Assembly (NCBI GenBank): GCA_034670405.1
Contig: JAXDDX010000181.1
Span: 682,001-746,000, forward strand
Length of the DNA stretch: 64,000 nt
DNA from: Hoplostethus atlanticus
Taxonomy: Eukaryota; Chordata; Actinopteri; Trachichthyiformes; Trachichthyidae
Reading direction: 5' to 3'
Both the position numbers and the translations under genes were made by a program. This document shows positions 1-12,813 of the stretch, in pieces. Under the pieces are notes generated by a model. That model worked only from the letters and a program-made list of their open reading frames with translations. It did not search any database and was not told the origin of the DNA. Every line of letters begins with the position of its first letter. Position 1 is the stretch's first letter.

Positions 1-215
1 TTCTCTCCACACAAGCTCTCGACTTTGATGTGACATTGCTTACAATAGAATGTAAAGCGCTCTGGGGACGTAGATGTCCATCAGTCTACCATGTTATTCT
101 ACACACATCCTACAAGTTCACATGAACATGTTTGTGTTGACCTACCATGGCAGGATGCGTAAGTCAGTTTCGTATGACTATGAGGTGGCGAAAAGACAGA
201 CATTCACATTTTAGC

Positions 216-258
216 CATTTAGCTGATGCTCTTATTCATATTGACTTACAATGAGTGC
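216..258. repeat. fragment of a common fish interspersed repeat
   Basis: The stretch 'gccatttagctgatgctctt' followed by 'ttgacttacaatgagtgcaa' is a diverged copy of the teleost repeat end that reads 'catttagcagacgctttta' plus 'caaagcgacttacaataagt'. Better copies lie near 18.6, 44.5 and 59.8 kb. This copy is short and old. Confidence 0.5.
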
Positions 259-878
259 AACAGTAGAATAAACTTAAATTCCCAGATCGCCAAAATGACA
301 AGAAACCAATAAATAGAAACATAGATGTGCCAGGAAAAGAAATAAGACAAAAAGAGCTAAGGAGAGAGAAGAGATTTTTCGAGAGCAGATGCGATTTCTT
401 GGGGAGAAGGTGATATGAGGCTTCACTGTAGCATCACTGGTAGTATGACAGTCCAAGACCAATAACTGTTCTGCAATTCTGCAACTTGGTCACTTTATCA
501 ATCAACAGTCATAATCTTTCCTCTCTCACATGCTTGTGAGGCAGCTAACAGATATTATTTATTATTTAAGTCAGCAAAATCCCTGCAGGTGGAAAAGAAA
601 TGTCTTGTTTGAAATCATGAGCTGAAATTCAATGATCAAGCGCTTGTCATTCAAGAGATTTAGGATGCATGAACCGGAAAACACGAACAGTGGAAAGTAG
701 CTGCCTGTTGACATCAATTCTGAGAATTAATGTGTCCCAACAAATCTTCTTGTTTTATTTCCGCCATCATGCAGTGCCTCCATAATGTGCTTTTAGTCAT
801 TAGGGCTGATACTTAGTGATTGACACCCAGTTAAAGTGCACCTTCAGTGCATCGCTTATCACGACCCACTCAGATGCA

Positions 879-904
879 CCACACACACACACACACACAC
901 ACAC
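879..904. repeat. (CA)n microsatellite
   Basis: An uninterrupted CA dinucleotide run, followed by an imperfect CA-rich tail to about 975. Confidence 0.9.
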
Positions 905-2533
905 GCATACGTGCACCCCCACACTCGCACACACATATTAATATTTACTCACTTAAACACACAAACACACACAGCCAAGCACCCACTCTCCCAAACCCCA
1001 ATGTGGGCATAAATTTATTCAGCTGTGACTTCAAAGACAAATAGCCAATAAAAGTGCCAGGGGTGTTCACACACACGTTTCTGGCACAATCAAATCAATT
1101 TCCTCTAAGTAGCCATAAACATGTTCTCTTTTAAAAGGTGTGAGAGGGGTCCCATTATCCCTGGGCCCCTGGCCTTCTTCTCCACCCCAGAGGCCTCTCT
1201 GCAGGGGTCAGCACCAAGGCCTAATCTGTCTCAGCCTGCCTGATCCATCTCTAGCGCTCAGACACAGAGAGATCAGTGCTTCAGCCACGTCCAAGCCTTC
1301 TGATCACAGGCCCATGTCCATTAATCAGTAGCAGGCAGGCCAGTGACAAAGAGATGGCCTGGCAGGGGGGTGAAGGTCCAGAGAGTTGCCCCTCTCCTGC
1401 CTCCAGGGCTCAGGCTGCCCTCCAGGCCTGCGGAGGGTTACATGGGGGAGCAGACAAGAGGCTCTGTTGTGATGGTGGCTGTTATTAATGGGAGCGATAG
1501 ACTTGGTAATTCATAGATTCAACAGAAAGATAAATACCCTATCTCTGTTACTCTCCTTCTGTGTCCTTCTTCAACTACCTCTGTATTTGCTCCATTGTAA
1601 TGCAGTTACTGTAGTGACTTCAAGGGGGGTGCTAAGACTACAATTACCCTGGATGTCCTTCCCATGGTGAATGATTGTGATTGTAATTGGCCATAACCAC
1701 TTTTTGCATTTAAACCCCATGTAAAGCAGTCTACCCCCACTTTGTAACCTCCTTGTTCTCTCTTCCTCCATCTTCACTGTCTGTTAAACCTCGGGCCCCC
1801 GGCTTACACTCATGGGACTTGACACTCAGCTCCTACAAATCCAGTTAATATTCAATGGCTCATTAAAGATTGATTGGGAGCTGTAAAAGGGAAAATCACA
1901 CACGTATAAGAACACCAAATCCTGCCTTTAGCTTGTAATTGTACTTTATGGAAGAGCTTTGGCCCTGCTGCTCCCCTGGTCCCAGTTAGTGAGGGTAAGG
2001 GATGTGTCGACCTGCGAGGTGGAGACTACGGCCTGGCCCAGGTCAACCCAGACCTACCCAAGCTATAAACACCAGGCCGGGGCAATCAGGTACAGGATTG
2101 CCCCCCTGAGAGAGCAGTTCATTTCTCCTGCTGAAATATTCAGCAGTCTGAGCATGCCCTAAGAGACTAGAAGTAGCAAATCTTAGACATAGCCCTGTAT
2201 CTATATGCTGGTAGAAGTAAACCCCTCCGCATCCCGGTCCAGATGAGTCCAGTTTTGTTGTTGATGAAACAAACTAGAGCTGCATTACTGCAAACATATA
2301 TGTTGGCATCATTGCAAAGATTGCCTGGTCCAATCTTCATTGGGGTTATCTGAATTATTCTTTAAAAAATCAATCAATTAATCAATCAATAAATAAAATT
2401 ATTATTTTTATATCATTTTTACAGGTTTATTATGTTCCAAAAAGACTGCTATAGGGATCCATGTAAAATGGGCTCTGTCTCTCTGACTCTGTCACTCTGT
2501 CTCGGTCTTTGTGTGTTTCTTTCACTCTCTGTT

Positions 2534-2536
<3 letters not shown>

Positions 2537-2577
<41 letters not shown>

Positions 2578-2612
2578 TCTCTCTCCTCTCCCTCTCTCTC
2601 TCTTTCTCTCTG
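2537..2612. repeat. (CT)n microsatellite
   Basis: A long CT-rich run with a few interruptions. It creates spurious Ser/Leu and Arg/Glu open frames on both strands. Confidence 0.9.
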
Positions 2613-3539
2613 ACCCTTGTCACCCTTCCAGTTTCCCAGGAGCCCCTGGCCTAGGCGACGGCACAAACACAATTTCCGTAATGTCATTTGCGGCATGGAT
2701 GAAGGAGAGAAAGTCCCGGCTGTCAAAACCACCTCAACACCGAACTGGGAAACACAACCTGACACATGACAGATTCTTAGGTTTGTACAAATGGACAGCT
2801 CCCCAACTCCCCTCCTCAGACCCTCAACCCCAACCCCCAACTCCCTCACCACCTCCCTCCGCCGCCCGTACCCACTACACCTTATTCCTCTCCCCTCTTA
2901 GTCCCCCACTCAACCTCTCTCAAACTGTCTCACACGCACACCCTTTCCCACCCCTTCACTCTCCCCTGTCTCTCTCTCTCCACTGTCAAATGGGCAGAAA
3001 TTACTGCATTATTAAGTGTGTGTGGAGGCCCAAGTCATCTCATCAAGTCTAATCAAGTCATGCTGTCACATGACTCCACCTCTTATGGACATGATGCACA
3101 AATATGGAGTCCTGAGTGACCTCTCCCCTGCTTGTTCTACATTCTTCTTCAATGTATCAAACAAATCAATCGTCTGTCAACCTGCAATGTTACATATTAT
3201 GTATGTTACATAGTTACATGTTGTATTACATATTGTATAAAGCTGCACATTAACAGAGATTTATTTTACAATTATGTTTTTATATTTGCCTTTATCCTTC
3301 ACAGTGTGTCCCCTTACTTCAGTTTATGCCTCTACCTCTGCCTGTTTGCTGGCATTGTAAAGAAAGGCAGGACCCTCTCAATCATCAGGCCAATCAATGG
3401 AGATGATTGGACCACTGAACAGGAACACACTGGGTTAACACCTCCAACCTGCGCTGCACCTGATGTGACCCACAGCCACCCAGAGTGTGCTCACATCCCA
3501 TTTGTCATGGCAGTTTTCCTGGAACAGGGGGATAAGATT

Positions 3540-3800
3540 GAGTAGGCAACCATGGAAATATGATTTCCAATACACATTGTTAACTCGCCGGGGGAAGGCT
3601 TTTGCCAAATTCCATCAAAGTGTGCAACTGTGTATTAAATGACTATCAGAAGGCCAGCCATCATTTTTCATGCCATAACCATGGTGTGCCCCCGGGCCAA
3701 CCACTTTACAATCACAAAGAAGGCCATTGCTATTGATCCGCTGTGCAAATGTGTTGACACTGGTTATTGATGGTGGCACAGACAAACAACAGGCAACACG
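3540..3800. promoter_or_regulatory. candidate conserved noncoding element
   Basis: No ORF is present. The block is free of simple repeats and dense in transcription-factor-like words: AACAATG-type and ACAAAG SOX cores ('cacaaagaaggccattgct'), two CCATGG boxes and several TGATGG/TTATTGAT homeobox-like words. This is how deeply conserved vertebrate enhancers usually read. The call rests on texture alone; no alignment was available. Confidence 0.3.
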
Positions 3801-6800
3801 GTCGGGAGTTTTTGAATGTGAAGTCGTGGTGAGTGTATGAAAGGGCTGTAAGGCACGTGCTAGGGGCTGCTAGGTTAATATAGCCACATGCTCTATGTAC
3901 AGATGGAGACGAGGCCTAGGAGTCACTTTCTTCCCACGCTACGACCAACGGTTTTTGCCTCTTTGCCGTAGCGATCCGTATGGAAGCAGGTGGGCGCGGG
4001 GCTGTGAGTGGGCGAGAGGGGGTCTCAGTGGGCGGCGGGTCATGGATCTGGGGTTGACGAAAACACCAGAATCTCCCACAGTAGATAATGGTTGCTGAAT
4101 GTGGTCCTCAGTGTGTAGGAAGAGAGCTGGTTAAACTTTAACCAGCCCCATCCTGTTCTCCACACCCTCCATCAGCCAGCCAGAGCCGGGGCCCAGCCCT
4201 ACAGCCCCTCCACCCCCACTGACCCCCACCCTGTTAGGGACAGAAGTGATGGATCGCCCCTGTCATTGTGCCCTGTGAGGGGACCGCGGCTAAGAGGGAC
4301 CCGGGCTCCTTGTTAATCTGACCCTCCGAGCCAGAGTGGACAACGCAACACATTATGACAACCCCCCTCCCAAAAACAAAAAGAGAACACATGGCATGTA
4401 ACTAAACTCACCCGCCTACATATAAGACCCGGCACTCTCCCCCTATTCCTTTTTATTCAGTCTATTTTCACCCCCAACCCTCATAAACCATTAGAGGAAT
4501 GCCTTAGAAGCTCGGTCTGCTTGGCGAGGAGTATAAAAAGAACAGAGAAAGTTGGAGAGAAAGAGAAAAATGAGAGGCGGGGGAGAGAGACGGCGAGCAG
4601 CTGTGTGGAGTGACAGGACGCGGCGCAGATGAGTAATGGCGCTGGACGAACTCGCGATATTGACGAGCGATCAGTCATATGCTGATGTTGTCTCCGCTCC
4701 ACCACGTGTTCACTTGCATAGGGTCTTGTAATATTACCACTGTTTTTCTCTCTTGATTATGAGGAAGTGATACATCAACCTGATAGGGGACATAAAGATG
4801 ATTCTAAGTGGTTCATATACACATTCAACATATATATAACACATCATTTCTTTTTTGTATTTATGATAATAAATAAAAAACATTTACCAATTCACAGGAT
4901 TGGATGTAACTTTCCCTCAAGAAGAGATCCAGTGAATTAGTAAGTATAGTTTATTTGAATTTCTCTTTGACGTCTTTAACAAATTAATAAAACAACAACA
5001 ACAACGCTGCATATGAACCTCTAATATAATTTTTTTTCTCCATGTGACTAAAACACGTTCTCACTACTTTAGCATCATAAAGTATTGATGACTTCTTCCC
5101 CCATTCTACAGGAGCATTTGTATATTAAAGAATGAAATGCTTGCCATTTGAATTAAAGTCAGTTCACAGATTATGACAAAAGAGAAAAAAATCAAGCTCA
5201 TTTGTAACGGCCCTCCCCTTCATTATTGTACGTTTCCCTTGGGGTGTGTTGGCAAAGTTAATTTTACTGGTTGGTTAAGGGAACAGGATGTCAAGCCCTC
5301 ACACGGAAATGTAATGATGCGAAGGACATGGGTCAAATTTACCATTTGTAGGGTAAAAATCTTGAATCTGTTCTTTTTCCCATCTGTGACAGTGGGGTCA
5401 GCTCCAACCATCTGGGTCTGGAGTGGAGACATGGGTTGTCAGTGGGCAACAGAGAGGGGGCCCCATATTGCCTGGGCCCAAGGGCTTGATCATGGATGGA
5501 CATGTGTGTGTGCATGCGCATGTGTGTGTGGGTGGAGGGATTGACACACACACGCTGCACCTCTTTCTCAGCTGACTCTGAGAATATGTTTGCGTGGGAC
5601 AAGTCCACCAAGACCCATCCATCAACCGGGTCCAAATACGCCCTGCGCCACTGTTGACACGAGGTTAACAACTTGACACTGACAGAGGTGGGCGCGGCCC
5701 GGGGCAGAATGGTTACCGAGACAGAGAGAGAGATGGATTGGAGCGTGATCGACATTCAATTTGAATTATTGCAAAATATTTCCATTTAGCTGAAAATTGA
5801 GTACATGATCAAGTCTACACGCTACAATTGAGAGTGACTTTCTTGTGTGTTGTACATGGACACGGTTTGAGAGGAAATCACACACAAATTGTATCCGTTT
5901 CCAGTGACTGTTCAGCATTTAATGGGGCAGAACTGAAAACAAACACTGGTGTATCTTCTCGTGACCTTGTCCTTGAGTATTACTCTGGCACTAAATAGAC
6001 AAGCGGGTCCACTAGCCAGAGATAAGTTCAGTTGAAATCTTTCATGGAAACATTAAACTTCCTTCCTCCCTGTAATCACTGTGCATTATCACACATTAAA
6101 CATACACTAATGTACTACTGATCAATGTTGTGGTAAGGCAACAACCAGAAAGTGATTAAAAACATTTAGGGAACAGTGATTATAACCTACTTTCTAGGCT
6201 ATGTGGGCAACAGAAACTGCACATAAAGTTGTAAATCAGAGTAAATAAACAGGTCAGGATGTCAGGAAGGTTCCCAGCCAATAGAAATAGAGAAGGTAAA
6301 TAAATCTGTGAGTGGCTGTGGCAGGGATGCAGGTAGAGGAAAGCACTAGGGAAATGTAGCATAATCTCAGCCTCAGCCATGTTATCAGCTGGGCTTTTTA
6401 ACACAGGGGCCAATTTAATTGCACTTAAAGCAGAATGGCAGAACATCAATCTTGATGAGTGGATCTGCATCACAGTTCTCCCTGGCCAATCTATCACCAT
6501 CCATGCCTCTGGGTAGCCTCCCCCTAACACACACTCACATGCCCATACTCCCTCCTCATCCCATCTGCACTTTCCCATCATGTGCTTTTTTAAAAATGTT
6601 TCATATGCGTTGTTTAAATGTTATGTTGGGGCACATTTGGGGAAAAACTATGATATAAAAGCAGGAACCGTGTTTCTCTAATCTTCTTCTATGCGTTGAG
6701 AGCCTGCTGGTGATGCCACCGCTCAGAGATAGAGCTGTTTTCACACTTGCCCTTGTAATGCCACAGCGCCGTGTGAAATCCTGTCCAGAAATGGCTCTGC

Positions 6801-8399
6801 TTTCGAAAATGGAAATGTTTACCCCTCTCCGAGAATCAACAGAACGTGCAGTGTCTCCTCAGTCTAACATGCAGTTTACTGCTGGACGACCATCCAGTAG
6901 GTGGATTCAATGAGTCACTGCTTCTGTGCAGTGTGTGTGTCTGCTAGTAGTATCTGCTAGTAAGACTTAGCCAAGTTATCTGATTCAGATTTCAGAATAT
7001 TTATCTGGAATCTGTTACTGAAAGATGTCAAACCCTTCACAATATCCCATTTGTTGATGAAGTAAATGTAGGGGAAGTAGACACAGGCATTAGGGCTTAA
7101 GCCAATAGTTCTGTGGTTAGAGAACGGTAACTACCTCCTGTGCCATAAGCATCTTGAACTCTTAGTGGCTATGGAACACTTAAATACAGAGAGTACTGGC
7201 TTCATCAAGGCCATAAAGTATAAAGAGGGCTTATCTAGCGGTGAAAGCTAGGGACAGAGCCTATGGAGGAGTAATGATCCCTTAATGTGGTGGCCTCACT
7301 CTCTCTCAACCTCTCACTCTTTCTGTCTCCCCCCTCCTCCCACTCCTGACTGCTACATTAGCAGGGATAATAAATGAGACTCTGGCATCACAAGCATAAA
7401 CTTTTCATGACCCACCTAACCAGCCTTATCAAATGTGGATGTGATTACCCCGCCAGGTGACAGATGGAGAGATGGATAGACAGAAATGGAGGAAGAGATG
7501 GAAGGCGGGGGGGGGGATGCAGATGCATATCTGGGCAACGACTTGATGGACACTTGGACATAACTAGAGGATTAGACATGAAAATTATTTAACATTATGT
7601 ACATGAAGGAATGATGAGCAGAGGAAAAGCGGGAAGCGGAAGTGTGAAAATAAAGGATGAGGAATGAAAAATGAGAGTAGAATGAGGGAGGTGAGGAGTG
7701 GGAGGATGGGAGTGTTTTGAGTGCTGCTCCGGTAAGCTGCGGTGAATGGGCTGGTAAGATGGAGTGGACAGGCTGTATGGACCTAGTTGAAAGGTTCCTT
7801 TATCCTCTACATGATAACTTTGATCCCCCCTGTTTCTACACACCAGTCAGCAATATTGTTAAGCAGCAGTGGGTTAATACTTTAACCAACTCCTGGTATG
7901 TAGACGAAGGGAGGAGTTGCTTCCAGCCCCCGTCTCTCCATCCCTCTTTATACTTTCAGTTTGCCCTGATGTTTTTATTGTTATGTTTTAGTTATTGTAT
8001 GTCATCACATACTGCATTATGACATCACAAGGGATGCAGTGTAAACATGTTGCACACTATCTGGCCACTTCAACGCCATCTCAAAGTTTGAGTACTGAAG
8101 AATAATTTTGCACTAGCCTGGACAGAAAAATATCTGAGACAGGCTAGGGGGCTTACGGACATTTCTATACATTACCATTACACAATATTAAAGGCTTAAA
8201 TATAATTGGCTTGAACTTGGTTTGGTTTTCATCCAGGTTGTTCCTCACTGTGCTGTTTTCTATACCTTGCTGCCAAAAGGCATACCTTCCCCACGACTTG
8301 TATTGCAGTGAAGGATTTTCCAAGTGCAAAACTCATGGTAACTACTGTGCCATGTTAGCTGTGTGACTGATAGTGTAGATGTGCGCTAAACACGTGTGA

Positions 8400-8535
8400 C
8401 ATGTAGCTTTTGTTCTGCCTCATTAACGAATGGGCCGAGTATGAAGAGATCAGATTAAAGGTAATTAAAATGACAAAAACACACCATCATTCCTAATGCA
8501 GCTATAATGACGGCCTAAATGTAGCTGAATGCCAG
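8400..8535. promoter_or_regulatory. candidate conserved noncoding element
   Basis: A non-coding block with clustered homeobox and TCF-like words ('gatcagattaaaggtaatta', 'aattaaaatgacaaaaacac', 'attaacgaatgg'). Its composition differs from the surrounding CT- and CA-rich DNA. This is inferred from motif density only. Confidence 0.25.
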
Positions 8536-10096
8536 CCCCCTCCACCTCCTTCTCTGCCTGTTCCTCCCTCCTCTCATCCCTCTCTTAGCTGTACTACAGA
8601 ATCATTAACCTGGCTCTGTGAGAAGGATGTGCTGATGGAACACTCTGCTATTGTGCTTCCTGTCATCTTCAGGAAATCAGGGCTTCCCCCTGCTGTCGAA
8701 GTAAAGCGCCACTAGGTGATGAGCGATGCCAACCTTTCTCTTCATTCATCTTTCGATTTTGTTCTTCTTTTCCTCTGTTTATCTTCTCTTTACGTCCATC
8801 TAAGTCATTCTTCAACAACTAAACAAAAATGTGTTTTTTAAAATATCCATTATTGCATAATGCAAGATACAGAGCAACTGAGACACAAGTACCTAAAAAT
8901 AATTATGGAAAACATATTTTGCTCTTTTACTCTATATAATGGTCATGAGAAAATCCCTCAAATCTCAATGGTGAAGTCATTTCCAGCCACCACCCACGCA
9001 CTAAATAAGACGCTAGGGTAAAAGACATCATATGTAGCATTTATATGTAGATATACGTATGTGTGTGTGTGTGTTTGTGTGTGTGCGTGTGTGTTCTTCT
9101 GTAAGTGATGGAGTGAGTTTCCTCTGTCATGAGCAGCATAGAGTTGACGCTTCCTTTACATGGCAGCTGCAAGGCTCCAGTGATGTATCAGAGTCAGCAG
9201 AAGCATTGATCAGAACCAGGGTTAATCATTGCTCCGGGAACCCAGAGGAGAGAGGCTGCCTGGGGAGAAGTAAGCTAGGCAAGTGGGCGGCTTCACCACA
9301 GGAGGCCTGGAGCTCTACAGTAGAGGAATGCTGGCAGGAAGACCTAACCACTTGTCTGTTGGTCTGTCTGTCTAGCTGTTACCAATAATGATTTCTGTAC
9401 AGGTTTCTATGTGTGTACTTGTGTTTTAGTGTGTGTGTGTATGGGCACCGGCAATGTTATCCCCTCAAATGGACGGACTTCTGAAATGTGTGCAATGCGA
9501 AGCCGGATCTGTGCGGTGTCTACTCAGCAGTACCCATTCACTCCCCTGAGCTAGGGAGTTAATAATTCAAAAGAGAACAGGGGAAAGAGGCCATGTGCCT
9601 GAGTGACAACACACACACACACACACACACAGAGAGAGGCAGAGATAGAGACCAGTAAAAGTAAGAAAAAGTGTGTGAGTGACTGTGAGATATAGGGAGG
9701 AGACCGATAGAGAGATGATGAGAAGAAAGAAACATTCCAGAGGACATTTCACTTAGTCGAAACATGATTGTCACGTGAAGTTGTGTATCATTCCTCACAC
9801 CACGGCTGACCAATGGTTGCCTGCATGATTTCCAGAAAGAGACAGACCACTTGGACTCTTCACCCGATTGCACTAGCAGCTAGCCTTTTCCTCCCTTCGG
9901 CTTTTCCCCTCTTCTCGTCCCCTGTCCTCCTCACCCCATCCTCTTCTCCTCTCACTAGCCGTCCCTTTGGGATGACTCTTCCCTGTGACCTGCCGTCACC
10001 ACCATCACTGTTGCCAACATCAAAGTCCAGGATGCTCTCTCCAAGAAATGCACATGAGAATATGAAGGAAGCACACATAAACGTACATATAAGTGC

Positions 10097-10099
<3 letters not shown>

Positions 10100-10174
<75 letters not shown>
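10100..10174. repeat. long (AC)n microsatellite
   Basis: About 37 uninterrupted AC units, the longest perfect dinucleotide run in the window and likely to be length-polymorphic. Confidence 0.95.
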
Positions 10175-10176
<2 letters not shown>

Positions 10177-10802
10177 ACATGCACAGATACTTGAAGGAAT
10201 GTCAGAAATGCTAGCAGGAAGGATAAGGGGCAATGGGAATACAAAGAGGTCCATCTCTTCAGAGGGGAGGAAAAACAGGGCAATAAAACCGTCATGTCAA
10301 ACCAAGAATTTGCTGATGGCACACATACATATACACAAGTTCAAAGAGACAAAAGAGAATCTGTCAAGCCGATAGAGCCATCACTCCCTCTTTTCATCCC
10401 TGGTTTTGTCCAGAGGCATCCCCCTTTCACCTCTCCTCTGCCCCTCCGACACTTGCCAGGCAAGGGAGTTGTTAATGTTTAGCTGGGCAGTGATGGCAGC
10501 ACTGACAGGACTCGTCTGTTTAAGAAGACAGGATGAGAGAGAGAGACAGCGCATCAAAGGATGCCACTTAGAGGTAAGGAGGGAGAGGGGTGGTGGAATG
10601 AGAAAAAAAAAAGGAAAACAGGAGGATGGAGGGACAGAAGAGGGACCCATCTTTCTTTACAAAGTGAAAGGTTACATCACCAAGGTGGGCTGTGAAATGA
10701 TGCTATTGTCATCTCCCCTCTTTCCATCCGCCCCTCCCTCCCTATCCACCTACACAGCCCCCATCTCCCCGCCCTACCACTCCCCCCCCCCCACCTCGTG
10801 CT

Positions 10803-10946
10803 TGTCAGCAGTTTGATTCAATACCTGCAGGTTAGTTACTCATTGAGCTGAGGAGGGACTGGAGCCAGTGGAGGTGTATGGATGGCTGTCTATGGGCAGC
10901 CAATGGGCAAGGCTGGTGGTGGGGGGCTGCCGTTTGATTGACAGAT
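10803..10946. promoter_or_regulatory. copy A of a duplicated noncoding block
   Basis: This block starts 'gtcagcagtttgattcaata' and ends 'gattgacagat'. It shares with a second block at 11710-11860 the same order of words: GTCAGCAGTTTGA, TACCTGC, GGTTA, a GGAGGT plus TATGG pair, and GATTGACAGAT. No ORF is present and it does not resemble a transposon end. It could be a duplicated enhancer module or an old, unrecognised repeat. Confidence 0.45.
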
Positions 10947-11709
10947 CTGCCTGCGTCGTCCATTCCCTCCTGTAAAGACACAAACAGTGCCCGGCTCGAC
11001 AAAGCACAGGAAGTGGAGGGAGGCAAATAGCTTTGAATGTGAATGGCACACTGCAGGGGCGGTTAATAATTGGGAAGCGTTGGACTATTAATCTGAGAGA
11101 CAAGACCTCGGAGACGTTGCCTCGGTTTGGGGAGCTATTTCTGTCAAGCAGCTGTAATAATGGCCTTCGATGAGATGACAACTGGATGTATACAGTTAAA
11201 AGATCTCATGATGGTTCCCCATACGCTATTCACAGAGATGTCATAACCACAATAAGAAATTACTTTGATAATGTCATTACTTTCAAGCCATGACAGACTT
11301 GACAGTATTCTTTGGACCTCTGGTGAAACATTAAGGCAGTGAATCAGGCCAAGGTCTATCAGGTTAGTAATCAATTCCATCCCTACATTTTGTGCTGCGT
11401 TTTGCCTTTTGCAATCAATGATTCATCAAGTCAATATTCTTCAATTGATAGATTCATGGCTAATTATTTATGGATAGGATTATTATTTTTATAATGCCGA
11501 CATAATAGTGTGTTGGGTTGTTTATCTGTGTGTGTGTGTGTATGCAAGTATGACCAAATATCGATGGGTGCGATGCTGTTTGCGGTGTTTCCCTCCATCT
11601 TTCCAGATGTGCCAGAAGTTAATGGAGAAGGTGCTTTGACTGCCGTGACAAGTTAAGTAGAGGGAGCGGGACCATTGTCTTCCAAATCAGCTGTCAGTGT
11701 GTTTCTGCT

Positions 11710-11860
11710 GTCAGCAGTTTGACTCACTACCTGCCTGGTTAATCATCGAGCCACTCGGAGCTGCGAGCCGCTCCAAGCTGCTCCGAGCTGCTGGAGGTTT
11801 ATGGCCCACCGTCACGGACCCCCATCATCGCCACAACAGGACAACACCTGATTGACAGAT
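11710..11860. promoter_or_regulatory. copy B of a duplicated noncoding block
   Basis: Second copy of the block at 10803-10946, in the same orientation and about 0.9 kb away. The two ends match best ('gtcagcagtttgactcacta' and 'gattgacagat'). The middle has diverged and includes short 'ctgcgagccgctccaagctg' type internal repeats. Confidence 0.45.
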
Positions 11861-12649
11861 TAGCAAGCACTGGCACTTTTTCAAAGAAAGAAGGGGGAAA
11901 AACAGGGTGGAGAGTAGTGATTGAAATTGAAGGAGAATAAAAGAGGAAGTGTGAGGGAGAGGAGGTGTGTGTTTGTGTGGGTAGGTAGGATGGCGGGATG
12001 AAGGGTAACAGGTTTGCCGTGTTATGTGGAGAAATATAAAGATCTAAGATGTCCTGTATATTCTAAAACATGTGCAAGCCGCTTCCTTTGTAAAGGTAAA
12101 GGAATGGGTCAGTGAAGTGTGAGAATTTACACGATTGTCTATATGTGAGTGCGTGTGTGTGTGTGTGTGTATCTGTGTGTCAGTGGGAGATAGCTGGGCA
12201 GATAAAAACATCAGTGTGACATTATAGGGAAGTACAGTGGACCATAGCTCTCTGACAGCCTCTAACCAGTCAAAGTCAGTTTGCGGTATATGACTACGTC
12301 CTCATCTGCTCTCATGACTGTGTAGCTATCAGACGAGACAAAAAAAAATCAAACAATGTCTTAATGGGAGTTAGTTTTCCCTTGGGCAGCACTGGAACGA
12401 GAGAGCAGGAGGAGAGAGAGGGGAGACAGTCTGACGGATAATGAGGATTCTTTTGAAAGTGAAATTGCCTCCCCTGTTGGACATTAAAGCTGTTGCAACC
12501 CCCATTTGTACCCCCCCCACCCACCCTTCTACCCTATCCCCACTCTAGTCCTCTCCCCCTCCTCTGATTCCCCCATGCACGCCCATTGAGGCTTGATTTC
12601 AAATGGAAAAATTAATGGGAGAATAATAGCCTTGGGCCTAGCTCTCTTC

Positions 12650-12753
12650 CACACACACACACACACACACACATCTTGGTCTATAGAAGTACTGAGAGGG
12701 GGAGTCAAATTTAGATCCATTCCCCTCACTTGGCCTGCTATTCCATTGTGACA

Positions 12754-12793
<40 letters not shown>

Positions 12794-12813
12794 TGTACAC
12801 ACAAACACACACA
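12650..12813. repeat. clustered (CA)n microsatellites
   Basis: Three CA runs within about 160 bp, separated by unique sequence and interrupted by AATGTA near 12792. Confidence 0.9.

Noticed and set aside
2430-3052. 206-aa and 140-aa open frames over the CT repeat
   Set aside because: They consist of Ser/Leu or Arg/Glu runs produced by the microsatellite. There are no splice signals or homology.
6719-6913. 67-aa plus ORF near 6.7 kb
   Set aside because: There is no recognisable motif, no convincing splice sites and no poly(A) signal, and its length is within chance.
9813-10322. Several overlapping 100-133-aa frames around 10 kb
   Set aside because: All are driven by the (AC)37 repeat, which is open in every frame.
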